Assembly: GCA_039105265.1 (NCBI GenBank)
Contig: JAPFFF010000002.1
Coordinates: 2,790,001 to 2,854,000 of the forward strand
Direction of reading: 5' to 3'
DNA from: Tritrichomonas musculus
Lineage: Eukaryota > Parabasalia > Tritrichomonadida > Tritrichomonadidae
DNA length: 64,000 nucleotides
Below are positions 20,139 through 30,344 of this stretch, in pieces. A model generated the notes under the pieces. It saw only the letters and a list, made by a program, of their open reading frames with translations, did no database searches and was not told where the DNA came from. Position 1 is the stretch's first letter. Every line of letters starts with the position of its first letter. The position numbers and the translations under genes were made by a program.

Positions 20139-22850
20139 TCAACTTTGAATTACATTAACATTATTATCAATTCCAATCTTACTCAAATCGACATAAGATG
20201 GAATATATATTTTTTTCAATGCAGAACATCCTTTAAAAATTTTATTTCCTATTTTAGAAACAGAATTTGGAATAGAAATCTGAACTAATGAAGTGCATTC
20301 ATTGAAAGCGTATGAATCTATTTTCATAACTGATGATGGAATTAATATATTAACCAGCATTGAGCATCCGTTAAAAGCAAACGATCCTATCTCAGTTACA
20401 GATGAAGGGATTTGTACTTCAACCAAAGAAGAGCAGCCACTAAAGCAATATGAGCCAATTTTCAGAACCGAATTGGAAATTGAAATTTTTGATAACGAAG
20501 AGCATCCGCTGAAAGCGTAACTTTCGATTTCGACAACAGAAGAAGGGATCAAAATCTGATTAATTGAATAACAGCTACCAAAAGCAGACTCTTTAATAAC
20601 TTTTATTAGTGAAGGAATTTCTATTTCTTGTAACGAAGAACAGCCTTGAAAAACTGACTCGCCGATTGAAGCCACTGAAGAAGGTACGTTTATATGAACA
20701 AGTGAAGAACAACGATCAAAAGCATGATCATTGATTGCCAACAAAGAAGAATTCTCATCAAAACTCACTTCTTCCAAAGAAGGACAATTAAAGAAAGCAT
20801 GATTGTCGATTGTTTTCACTGATGCTGGAATTTGAATTCTCTTCAACGAAGTGTGACTGAATGCGTAAGAATTTATTAAATTCAAAGAATTGACATCGTC
20901 GAATATTAATTGATTCAATGATGAACACTTAAAGAAAGCGTCTTTGCCTATTTCTTTTATAGATGAAGGTATTGTTATCTCAATCAGTGACAAACATTCA
21001 CTGAATGCATATTCGCCAATTGAAGCCAAATTAGAATGATCATCAAACGAAATCTTCTCCAATGAATTGCATCTTGTAAATGCATTCTTTTCAATTGATG
21101 TAACAGACGAAGGAATTGTTACTTCTTTTACTGCTGAATTGGCGAATGAATAAGATTTTATAATAAGCAAAGATGAAGGTGACTCAAATGAAACCTTCTT
21201 CAATGACGTGCAACATTCAAAAATGAAAAGTTCTATGTTTTCAATCGATGAAGGAAATTGTATCTCAGCGAGTGATGAACATTCATTGAAAGCATGTTCT
21301 TCAATAGATTTCAATGAAGATGGCTTCTCAAAATTGACCTGTGACAACGAAGAACAACCGTTAAATGCGTAAGATTTAATTTCTGTAACTGAAGCAGGAA
21401 TTGTTATTTGTCTGAGCAAGGCACAGTAAAAAGTGCATGTTTCAATCGTTGTGAATTGGCAAGGACTTTCAAATATTATTCTGACCAATGAAAAACATCC
21501 ACAAAAAGCAGAAGATGAAATTGCCTTGATTGTTGGCGGAATTGTAATTTGAGTCAATTTATCACAACCGCTGAAATCAATAGAATTTATTTCGGTTTCT
21601 TGAAGAGATAATAAAAGATGAACAATTTCATAACTGTTTTCATTAGCAGCGCTTTTTAATAGATCATTATCTACATTAAAAAATAAATCTAAATAAAAAT
21701 TTCATTTATAAAGAAAAAAAAAAGTTTTAATTCTAATTGATTTTAATTTGATGAAGTCTCTTGAAGTTAAAAGAAAATTAACAAGTTTAAAATAATTGTA
21801 TTTACAGAGACATTTAAAAACAGAAGTATTATTTAAATCAGCAGGAAAATAAAAATAGTTGTAATAATGAAAAATGCTTGAAAGAACATTTTCATTCAAT
21901 TTGTTTTCATTCATTAAATTGTCATGAATGTAATTCGCGATTTCATTGTGATGACATTTAATTGCTTCTTTCAGGCATTCTTCATATGAATCATTCATGT
22001 CGGGCGGATGAACATGATTGTCTTCAAGAAGGTGAATAATTTCAGCATTTCGACCATGAATTGCATATAACCACAATGACGGTTTTAATTCAATTTCATT
22101 CATTTTCAAATATTGAAAAATTTGAATAGATCCAAAGAAAGCTGAATATTCAATCAATGTTGTTTTCTTGTTCTCAATTAAAAAAGAATTTGTCTCATAA
22201 ATTGACTCTTTAATTGAACTCGATAGTTTCAAATTGATTTGATTCACATAAATAACGAATTCATCAATCGAATCATTTCGAATGATTTGGCAGACATATG
22301 AATCATTTTCACCAATCTGTCGCTTCTCTTCAAAAATATTTAAAACGTCAGAATCAGGTTCATAGCATTCTTCTTCTTCGTTTGTTTCTTTCTTGATTTC
22401 TTGCTCGCTCTCAAAAAGTTTGATTTCTGGTCGAAAAAAATGAAAAAAATTTGATTCAGTAAAGTATTTGTCAAGACTTATGACGGTATAAATATTTTGG
22501 TCAAATTCTAATATTTTGTTATTGAAAAGAAAAAGAAGAATTCGTTTATCGTTCTGGAAAATATTGAATATTTCGAAATTTGAAAAGGTTTGCTTGATTT
22601 TGTCTGCAAAAAAGGAAAGAATTTGCTCAATTCTGCTGAAAAAATTGGGACAACGACGATGGTTTTGCGATATGCTGATTATTATACGTAATGATAGTTT
22701 GAATTCGGTATCGTTCTCTTGTATTTTTTGTTGATTAATTAGTTGTACGATGTTTTTAAATTCTGTCTGGTCTTCACTATCATTTTCTATGTATTTAAGA
22801 AGTGCATTATTAAGTTCTTTCTTTTGATCAACATATTCTTGGATCTCCAT
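20139..22850 (-). pseudogene. DUF3447 + ankyrin + BspA-type LRR gene with one internal stop
   Basis: This locus has the same architecture as the one at 7533-10137. Residues 1-380 are a DUF3447-type domain (KRQIGENDSYVCQIIRNDSI, TLIEYSAFFGSIQIFQYL, CHHNEIANYI). After TGA at 21702-21704 the same frame continues with an ankyrin-like repeat (LLKSAANENSYEIVHLLLS) and about 18 LRR_5 repeats (IPSSVxxIxxxAFxxCSSL) to 20139. The two halves stay in one frame over 904 codons with this single stop. It is either a recently broken gene or one that is read through or spliced at the joint. No signal peptide or membrane segment is visible. LRR_5 proteins of this kind are expanded in trichomonads. Confidence 0.75.
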
Positions 22851-23201
22851 TTTAAATTCTGAAATGTGATATGAAAAAACCCTTCCTAAAAAATTTTTAA
22901 AGATCTTAAGATGACACTCTTATATTATATGCAATTGTTTTATAAGATACCTTTAGCAAGACATGGTTGCCAAATAATTATATTGGAAAATCATGTATGG
23001 CTTTGATATAATTGAATTAGACAGTGCTTCATATTTTATCAAAGCTTTATATGATTTTAGATATATGAATTATATTTTTATTACTAAAAATATTTAAATA
23101 AAAAAGTATGTCACAAAAAAGAGTCATAAATTTTTTTTTAAAACAGGCTCAAAATTTTGTTTTAGCATTCAGAAAAAATTGAATAATAAATATAAAATTT
23201 T
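22851..23201. other. Divergent promoter region
   Basis: This 351-bp spacer separates the DUF3447/BspA locus (minus) from the kinase-LRR gene (plus). It is AT-rich and must hold both promoters, but I see no distinctive site in it. Confidence 0.4.
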
Positions 23202-26200
23202 ATGATACGAAACTTTATTGTTACCTTAGATTATTACGAAAAAATAAGAAAGATCGGAGAAGGGCATTTCTCCTGTGTATATTTAATTAAAGATCGTGAA
23301 ACAAACCAAGAATATGCTACAAAAATCAATCGGAAAATGATTTCGGATGAAATCGAACAAAGGAATTTTATGAGCGAAATCGAAATATATAGTAAAATTA
23401 AGCATCCAGCTATATTAGGATTTGTTGGATACAATTTATTCAATTTTGAATCTGAGCCTTATCCTGTATCAATTTTTGATTACGTTCCGAATGGATCGCT
23501 TGAAAGTTATATTTTTAAAGTTAAAAATGGTAATAAAAGATGGACAGATACAAACAAATATATTATTATTTTAGGTATCTCATTTGGAATGAGATATCTG
23601 CATTCGCAAAATATTTCGCACCGTGATCTTAAACCAGCCAATATTCTTCTTGATGAAAAGCTTTATCCTAAAATTTGCGATTTTGGTCTATCAAAAATTA
23701 CAAATGATTTAGATTCTTATATGGATTCATATCTTGGGACCCCATTTTATATGGCACCTGAAATAAAAAGAGGCAAACCTTTCACAAGTAAAGTCGATGT
23801 TTATGCATTTTCGATTATTGTATCTGAAATTTTAGCAAATAAGCGTACGAAATTTTCAACTGATAACATTATAGGTAAAGAAAATAAAGCATTTCTTGGA
23901 AAATGTAATTCGCCAAATTCATCTCTGCGACCTTCATTTGAAGAGATTTGTCAGTATTTTGTCACCAAAAATTTTCTTTCGAATTTCAAAGATATTGATA
24001 TAAATGAAGTAAGCAGCTTTTTTGATTGGCTAGAGCAAGGAGATCCGAGTATTTCATTCTATCGATACAAATTATTTAGAGAAAATTGGCCAAGCCAAAA
24101 TCCAGAGACATTTGATATTAGTAAAGATGATATACCGATACAAATTACCCAAAACTCGATTGTTTATAACATATACAAGAAAAAATCAGTTGCTCATATC
24201 CATGAATCTCCAAATGTCCAAGGTGATGTTATTATCCCATCAACCATTCAATATGGTCCAAAAGAATACGATGTCACTCTAATCTGCGACAATGCCTTTT
24301 CCAATTCATCAATTGACTCATTAAAATTTGCATCAGAATCAAAGGTCAAATTTATAGGCAATTTAGCCTTTGCCTCATCGCCCCTATTTCGCTTACAAAT
24401 TCCAGCAAGTTTAGAGATTCTTGCTGATAACTGGTGCCAAGGGGCCGACCAATTAAGGCAAGTTGAAGTTTCACCGAATAACCGCCATTTTTCAATTGAA
24501 ACTTTTTTCTTAATTGAGAAGAAAGAAAATTCAAAAGAAATTCTATTGTCCCTCAAACAAATTAAAGGCGAACTCATCGTCCCCCCTGACATCACATGCA
24601 TAAGAAGCTTCGCTTTCGCAAACCAGGCGAGTCTCACTTCGGTCGTCAGCGAGTCGTCTGTTTTGAGGGAGATCGGCCACAATGCGTTCCACAATTGTGA
24701 AAGTCTGTTCAGTGTCACTCTGAAAAAGTCGAAGAATTTGGCGGTCGGCAGTTTTTGCTTCTTTGAGTGCAAAAAGTTGTCGGTTGTCAACTTTTTCTGT
24801 GATGAAGTTTTGATTGGCAGAAGCTGCTTCGAAAACTGCGCCTCTTTGCAGACACTCCTGTTCCATAAAATCGCCAGCTTGGAGATCGGCTCTCACGCAA
24901 TCAACGGGTGTGACAGTCTGCCCGCCATTGCTGTGAACGAGGCCGATCGGATCGTGATTGACGCTGAGAGTTTTGTCGGCGCATCGAAGCTCAAGTCGAT
25001 TGGACTTTTTGGCGGGATGATTCTTCTTGGCGACGACTTTGTCAGAAATTGCGGGGCACTTTCGTTAGTGAGCATAAACAGCAAGGAGAATCTGACAATA
25101 AAAAGTGCCACTTTTGAATGCTGCAAGTTTTTGAATGAGGTCAGAATTTCAACAACATCGGAACTCACTTTTGAATGCTCTTGTTTCAATGGGCTTCTGA
25201 ATATGAAGACTTTTGAGGCAAGTGGTGAAAAAGTGACATTTGGTGACGGTTGCTTCAACGATTGCTCATCACTAACAGAGTTCGTAGTCACCAACTCAGG
25301 CGATGTTTCACTCGGAAAGAGCCAGTTTAACTGGTGCATAAAGCTCTCAAAAATTCAAATTGAATCGACACAAAGTGTGGAATTGAATGACGACTCATTC
25401 TGTGGTGCAGCTAATCTTAGTGAGGTGAAAATCAGTTGTGAAGGTGATGTGAAAATGAGTGACAACTTTTTCAAAGGATTTTCAATGCTTAAAACGGTTT
25501 TTCTCAAATCAAAAAATCTCACCATTCCATCAGGATTCTTTGAAAATTGTGAGTCTATTGAAAAAGTTGTAATTGAAGGTAATTCAATAATTGAGTTGTG
25601 TCAGAAAGTTTTTGCTGGAAAGGCCAATCTTAATTCAATTGAAATTAACGGTTGCAATGTCTTAATTGGCAAATATTGCTTTCTCGAATGTCCTTCTCTT
25701 CACTCATTTGTTGTCAAAACCGCCAGAAGTATCACAATGTCCTCCCATTTGTTCAAAGGCTGCAGAAAACTCCTCCACATTGACCTCGGAGTTTCCGATG
25801 TCCTCTCCGTCTGCAACAACGCATTTGAAGCTTCGTTCGTCCAGAACGTCAGCCTCCAGGGCTCTACTGTTCACATCGGCGAAGAGTCGTTCAAGAACTG
25901 CGTCAATCTTTCCTCCTTCTCGGTTCCGTCCGCCTGTGAGCTCCACATTGATGAGAGGTCGTTTGAAGGCTGCTGCAAGATCACAGAAGTCGTCTTGAAC
26001 GCTTCTTCGAAGCTCGACATTGGTCCATCCTGTTTTGCTGCTATTTCGTGCCTGAAGAGCCTGTCGTTGCAGGGAATCGACGTGAGAATAGGAAAGTTCT
26101 GCTTTTCGAATTGCACGGCACTTCGCTCGGTCTACTTGGAGAGCGCCGACTGCGTCCTGCTTGACGACGGGTCTTTCAAGGATTGCAAGAACATCGAGAC

Positions 26201-26459
26201 CGTCACTGTGAACAGTAAGGCTGAGTGCAGAATGGGAGACGAATGCTTCGCTAGGGATAGGAAGTTGAAGTCGTTGAAGTTGGAGGGGAAAGTGATGATG
26301 ATAGGAGACCGTTGTTTTGAGTGTTGCTCGTCACTCACTTATGTGTCAATTCTAATGGCGAATGAAATTTATTATTATAAAAATTCGTTTAAAAAAGTGG
26401 CGAATAGTATTGTGTATGACTTCAGTAATAATGCAAAAGTTACTATTAATGATGAATGA
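23202..26459 (+). CDS. Protein kinase fused to BspA-type leucine-rich repeats
   Basis: Residues 10-265 are a complete, apparently active kinase of TKL-like type: glycine loop GEGHFSCV (19-26), catalytic Lys41 in YATKI, HRDLKPAN (140-147), DFG (160-162) and GTPFYMAPE (179-187). Residues about 340-1080 hold some 25-30 LRR_5 repeats with the pattern IGxxCFxxCxxLxxV. There is no signal peptide or membrane span, so the protein looks cytosolic, with the repeats probably acting as a ligand or partner surface. The repeat half (from about 24550) is clearly richer in GC than the kinase half. It is convergent with the SF3B3-like gene across tRNA-Glu. Confidence 0.88.
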   Translation: MIRNFIVTLDYYEKIRKIGEGHFSCVYLIKDRETNQEYATKINRKMISDEIEQRNFMSEIEIYSKIKHPAILGFVGYNLFNFESEPYPVSIFDYVPNGSLESYIFKVKNGNKRWTDTNKYIIILGISFGMRYLHSQNISHRDLKPANILLDEKLYPKICDFGLSKITNDLDSYMDSYLGTPFYMAPEIKRGKPFTSKVDVYAFSIIVSEILANKRTKFSTDNIIGKENKAFLGKCNSPNSSLRPSFEEICQYFVTKNFLSNFKDIDINEVSSFFDWLEQGDPSISFYRYKLFRENWPSQNPETFDISKDDIPIQITQNSIVYNIYKKKSVAHIHESPNVQGDVIIPSTIQYGPKEYDVTLICDNAFSNSSIDSLKFASESKVKFIGNLAFASSPLFRLQIPASLEILADNWCQGADQLRQVEVSPNNRHFSIETFFLIEKKENSKEILLSLKQIKGELIVPPDITCIRSFAFANQASLTSVVSESSVLREIGHNAFHNCESLFSVTLKKSKNLAVGSFCFFECKKLSVVNFFCDEVLIGRSCFENCASLQTLLFHKIASLEIGSHAINGCDSLPAIAVNEADRIVIDAESFVGASKLKSIGLFGGMILLGDDFVRNCGALSLVSINSKENLTIKSATFECCKFLNEVRISTTSELTFECSCFNGLLNMKTFEASGEKVTFGDGCFNDCSSLTEFVVTNSGDVSLGKSQFNWCIKLSKIQIESTQSVELNDDSFCGAANLSEVKISCEGDVKMSDNFFKGFSMLKTVFLKSKNLTIPSGFFENCESIEKVVIEGNSIIELCQKVFAGKANLNSIEINGCNVLIGKYCFLECPSLHSFVVKTARSITMSSHLFKGCRKLLHIDLGVSDVLSVCNNAFEASFVQNVSLQGSTVHIGEESFKNCVNLSSFSVPSACELHIDERSFEGCCKITEVVLNASSKLDIGPSCFAAISCLKSLSLQGIDVRIGKFCFSNCTALRSVYLESADCVLLDDGSFKDCKNIETVTVNSKAECRMGDECFARDRKLKSLKLEGKVMMIGDRCFECCSSLTYVSILMANEIYYYKNSFKKVANSIVYDFSNNAKVTINDE

Positions 26460-26507
26460 TTTAGTTTTATTAAATAAAAAAAAAAATTATAAATAGATTT
26501 TGGTTTG

Positions 26508-26515
26508 AAAAAAAA
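26508..26515 (-). terminator. Pol III terminator of tRNA-Glu
   Basis: Eight T residues on the minus strand lie 3 bp beyond the tRNA 3' end. This is a standard RNA polymerase III stop. Confidence 0.75.
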
Positions 26516-26518
26516 TTG

Positions 26519-26590
26519 TTCCGACACGGGGAGTCGAACCCCGATCCCGTGGATGAAAACCACGTATCCTAACCGCTGAACGATGTCGGA
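26519..26590 (-). tRNA. tRNA-Glu (anticodon TTC)
   Basis: A canonical 72-nt cloverleaf on the minus strand. The acceptor stem TCCGACA/TGTCGGA is perfect, the anticodon stem is CGTGG/CCACG around loop TTTTCAT (anticodon TTC), and the B box is GGTTCGACTCC. There is no intron. The gene lies between the convergent 3' ends of two long protein genes. Confidence 0.95.
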
Positions 26591-26743
26591 TTTCTATATT
26601 CTCAAACTCCTTTTTATATTTTAATAAAGGAAAATTTGCAAATTTATCACATTTTTTCAACTACAAAAAGATTTAATAAAATAACATTAATAAAATAAAA
26701 AATAGTTTATATTTTAATATAGATATATATAAAATAAATAAAA

Positions 26744-29700
26744 TTAAAATGTTGCCATTGCCTTATATCTGCAGAGTAAACTTTGAATCTGTTGAAAAGG
26801 GAAATTTAAGACTTCCTCAATTTTCCCTTGTATTCCTTCCCCAATCTGATCAATGAAATCGAAGTACTTTGTGCTCACGACTGCTCTTTTACAATCCTGA
26901 TATCTCCTCATATGAAGGAACCCGAACTCTTCATTACAGATTTTTTCTGCCACGCGAGCTGCGTTATTCAATATAGCGAACTCCTCATCAGATGAAATCT
27001 GAACAACCGCTCCAATCTGTCCAAACAAAGTTGTGTAAAAAAACACAAGGCTGGCCTCGTTGCCAAAAGCCACGCTGTTTCTGGTGTTGATCAAAATGGA
27101 CGTGATTGCTTGTCCTACAGAAAAAGTTGCAACTTTTTCTAAGCACCTTCCTGCAGGCACAGAAGCGCCTCTCTCAGGCGGCTGCCACTCCCCCCAGGAA
27201 GGAGCGCCGACGACGAGTCCGCTTGGCAGCCTCAAGACAGCAACGCAGCCAAACTTGTCGCCAATGGCAATTGTGAAGTCATTTAACGGTTGCATGGCGG
27301 TTATCTGCCTTTGCTCGTTATCAACCGCCGCCAGCTGAAGCATTGTGTACTGGCTCACTTCACTGACAAACGGTTTGAAACAAAAAATTGACTGGGTGCG
27401 GTCTGCAACCCAAACAAACTTTTCTTGAATGTTTTGTGGTGTGACCATTTTGTCATTGAAAAAGTCGATGAAGGCAGCTTGGGTTGGGACCTCCGCAACT
27501 GGCCTGTCAAACAGCTTCCAGTCCTTCGTAGAGAGAACATGAACACTCTTGTTGACGCCGACGAGGACTTCGTTTTCATTCAGAAGCTTCATTGAGAAAG
27601 GAATTCCTCTAAGGTCAATTTTTTTGACCACTGAAACGGTTTGGTTTTCGCCGTCAAGGTTCACAGCGATCACGAAGAGCGATCCGCACGTGCTGCTAGA
27701 TAAAGGAGCTGATTCTGTCACTTTTGCGAGGCCGACAACAAAGGCTGACTTTGAAGTGACCTCAACCATTGAAATTGGAGTGAGGTGATATGAACGTTGT
27801 TCAGAATCATCCAAAGTGAAGTCATAATTGAATTGCGAAAAGTTGGCTTGATTGAAAAAGCCGAGATATGACTCCGTGTCTTTCCGCATTCTAACAAGGC
27901 CAACAATCAAGTCGTCGGTGCAGACGAGCCTCCGTGGCGACTTTGTAAGAGGGAACTCGAAGTTCTTGAGGAGAGAGCTTGTCTCCCTCGTTATTCGCAC
28001 TCTGTAGATCTCCAATGATCCATGCATGAGTGCGAAGAAAGAGTCGTTGTCCACTGCGCAAAGCGCGAGAAGCCTTCCGATTTGGATAGGCGCGAAAGAC
28101 AACTTCTTTGTGTCATAGATGAAGAGTCCATCGTCGTTCGCTATGAGCAGGTCAAGGCCAATTTGCACCAACGAAGAAGGCGAATTCTGATTGATGAAGA
28201 TCGTCGTGCAGAGGTCGTTGTCAATGTAACCGCTGGTGTCAAATCGCCATGTCAAAACGTGTCCGTTGGTTGTTGATGCGTACAAGTATTGCGTCTCGCT
28301 GTCGAAGACAAGAGACACAACGGAAGACAATAGAAAAATTTGTGAGTGGATACGATCAAAATCAGTTGAAAAAATTGTGAGGCTTCCTTTTTTGCCGTCG
28401 TTTCCACTTCCAATATTGATGCCGTTATCACCGTCTTCGATCACCGTGGCAACAGCTACATACGAATTACAAAAAGTGACAGCCGTTATCTTCCCTTCAA
28501 CTGCATCAAGAGTGGCTGCCTGCTCGTCTCCTTCAACCAGCTGGAGATTCCTGTCAAACAAGACAACGCTCATGTCATTCAAAACAGCAATGACGTATTC
28601 ATTCCCAATTGAGCCTGCTACAACATCCTTCTCGCTAGAGTTCCACTCAAATTCAAAATTCAATGACTTTATGCCTTTCTTATGAATTTGAATGATGTGA
28701 TTCTCACAAAAAGTTCGTATGTCAATTGTGGGATTGACTGAAATTGGAACTTTTCCAAAAAAGGACGTCGAATACTTGTTCGTTGTGGCAATGAAGTCGA
28801 TGATTTCACTTTGATTTGAATTAAAATCTTTTATACAAAATATTTTTATTTTACTGTTAACCAAATTTCTATGGTTCATTGAATTTTCAATATACGTTAT
28901 TTGGTCATTGAAAATGTATGTTAAATCTTCCATTTTGGTGGTTGTAAAAGGAATCGTGCACGAATATGAAGTAACTTTCAAATCAGATGCTGTTATTAAA
29001 TTAGCACTTTTGTTATCGCCGGTGTGTTTAAATATTGCGGTTATCATTCGTGGACTCAAATTAAAATTAGTTCTCGGAAGAAGTTGATATTCAATGGAGT
29101 TTTCTGATACTGGATATTTAGAAGAGAAGGGAATAATGAAACTGTCTTCATTTTCTGTAACACATAATAAAAAATTATTCTGAATTGAGTGAAATGTTGA
29201 TATGAGACGTAAATTTCCTTTTTTGAATAGTTTGTTTTGCTTTGGATCAAACCCAAAAATGGTCCCTTTTTCTGTTTGTATAAGAAATTCACCATTTAAA
29301 AGTGGGAAGTATTTTAAAAGGCGAAATTCTAAATCTATTTTGTTGCCTTTGTATTGTGTAATTGAATGCGGTGAAAAAATAAATATTTCATAAAGGTTGT
29401 TGTCAATATCGGTACTTGTGGAAATTGAAAAAGAGTCGTTTTGAACTTCTTCTATTTCAATTTCTTTCAGTTCATTAATATCATATAGTAATAAATAATG
29501 TTTTTGACTGAAATCAGATATAAGAAAAGCGAAAATATTGGGATGTTTGGTGAAAGTTGAAGACAATACAATAAAATTGCGTGGAAATTTAAATGGAACA
29601 ATATCTAAATGCTCTTCAGAATCAATTAGAAGTTTGGTGTTGTTTTCTATAAATGCTGTCAAAATAATATTTTTAAAATAAGGGCTGGCTTCAAGTTTTT

Positions 29701-30058
29701 GCTCGCATGAAGCAATATGTGCAAATGGTGAAGTTGATGGGGATAGTGTATCGCATATCTTGACTTTTGATTTTTGAGTAAAAGGTGGTGTTGAATGAAA
29801 TATTAATAAATAACAATCATTTGTAATTAATCCAATATAATTTCCAATCATAAAGCATTTTAATATAGGAGTTTCAAGTGGAAATGTTGCTACAACAAAT
29901 GCGTTTACACCTGATTCTACAGCTTCAATTTGATAAAGTTGAAAATATTCTTGAAAAAAAATAAGAATATTTGATGTATCACTATTATTTGTTGATGGTA
30001 GTGAAAGACATTGGATTATTTTTTGAGAGTTTGAAATAATTGTTTGTAGAAATTTCAA
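26744..30058 (-). CDS. SF3B3-like U2 snRNP splicing factor (CPSF_A/DDB1 superfamily)
   Basis: This open frame of about 1104 codons is a three-propeller protein. The C-terminal third follows SF3B3/Rse1 closely: EKFVWVADRTQSIFCF, then AIGDKFGCVAVLRLPSG (the ADKFGN..VVRLP signature), a gap before FSVGQAITSILINT, LVFFYTTLFGQIGAVVQISS (the VYTTLSGGIG..VPF region) and FGFLHMRRYQDCKRAVVSTK (the SFRSYYFPVKNVIDGD region). SF3B3 is a scaffold of SF3b, which secures branch-point binding by the U2 snRNP. The conserved N-terminus is present, but the frame there opens with TTG at 30058, just after an in-frame TAA; the first ATG is at 29851 (codon 70) and would cost most of the first blade. The central and 3' part is GC-rich. 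Confidence 0.8.
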   Translation of the reverse strand: MKFLQTIISNSQKIIQCLSLPSTNNSDTSNILIFFQEYFQLYQIEAVESGVNAFVVATFPLETPILKCFMIGNYIGLITNDCYLLIFHSTPPFTQKSKVKICDTLSPSTSPFAHIASCEQKLEASPYFKNIILTAFIENNTKLLIDSEEHLDIVPFKFPRNFIVLSSTFTKHPNIFAFLISDFSQKHYLLLYDINELKEIEIEEVQNDSFSISTSTDIDNNLYEIFIFSPHSITQYKGNKIDLEFRLLKYFPLLNGEFLIQTEKGTIFGFDPKQNKLFKKGNLRLISTFHSIQNNFLLCVTENEDSFIIPFSSKYPVSENSIEYQLLPRTNFNLSPRMITAIFKHTGDNKSANLITASDLKVTSYSCTIPFTTTKMEDLTYIFNDQITYIENSMNHRNLVNSKIKIFCIKDFNSNQSEIIDFIATTNKYSTSFFGKVPISVNPTIDIRTFCENHIIQIHKKGIKSLNFEFEWNSSEKDVVAGSIGNEYVIAVLNDMSVVLFDRNLQLVEGDEQAATLDAVEGKITAVTFCNSYVAVATVIEDGDNGINIGSGNDGKKGSLTIFSTDFDRIHSQIFLLSSVVSLVFDSETQYLYASTTNGHVLTWRFDTSGYIDNDLCTTIFINQNSPSSLVQIGLDLLIANDDGLFIYDTKKLSFAPIQIGRLLALCAVDNDSFFALMHGSLEIYRVRITRETSSLLKNFEFPLTKSPRRLVCTDDLIVGLVRMRKDTESYLGFFNQANFSQFNYDFTLDDSEQRSYHLTPISMVEVTSKSAFVVGLAKVTESAPLSSSTCGSLFVIAVNLDGENQTVSVVKKIDLRGIPFSMKLLNENEVLVGVNKSVHVLSTKDWKLFDRPVAEVPTQAAFIDFFNDKMVTPQNIQEKFVWVADRTQSIFCFKPFVSEVSQYTMLQLAAVDNEQRQITAMQPLNDFTIAIGDKFGCVAVLRLPSGLVVGAPSWGEWQPPERGASVPAGRCLEKVATFSVGQAITSILINTRNSVAFGNEASLVFFYTTLFGQIGAVVQISSDEEFAILNNAARVAEKICNEEFGFLHMRRYQDCKRAVVSTKYFDFIDQIGEGIQGKIEEVLNFPFQQIQSLLCRYKAMATF

Positions 30059-30344
30059 GATTTAATTAGATTAGCAAAGAAAATATTTTTTTAAACTTTT
30101 TGAATTTTAAAGACCATATATCTTTTGAAATTAAAATGATGATGAAAATTATTGTTTCTCTAATAGCCATATAGATTTTAAATATTTTCAGAAATATTCT
30201 TTTTCATTTCATTAGATTAAAACTGGAGTTTGCATCTGATTTTATTTTATATATAAAAAGGTATATAAATATCATAATTGAAATTTTATTTTTTGAATTT
30301 AACTATATAATTAACATAATAACTAACGAATCGCAAAGTATTTA

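Noticed and set aside
24248-26340. Several long open frames on the minus strand inside the kinase-LRR gene
   Set aside because: They are opposite-strand shadows of a GC-rich, repeat-rich gene and have no domain or promoter of their own.
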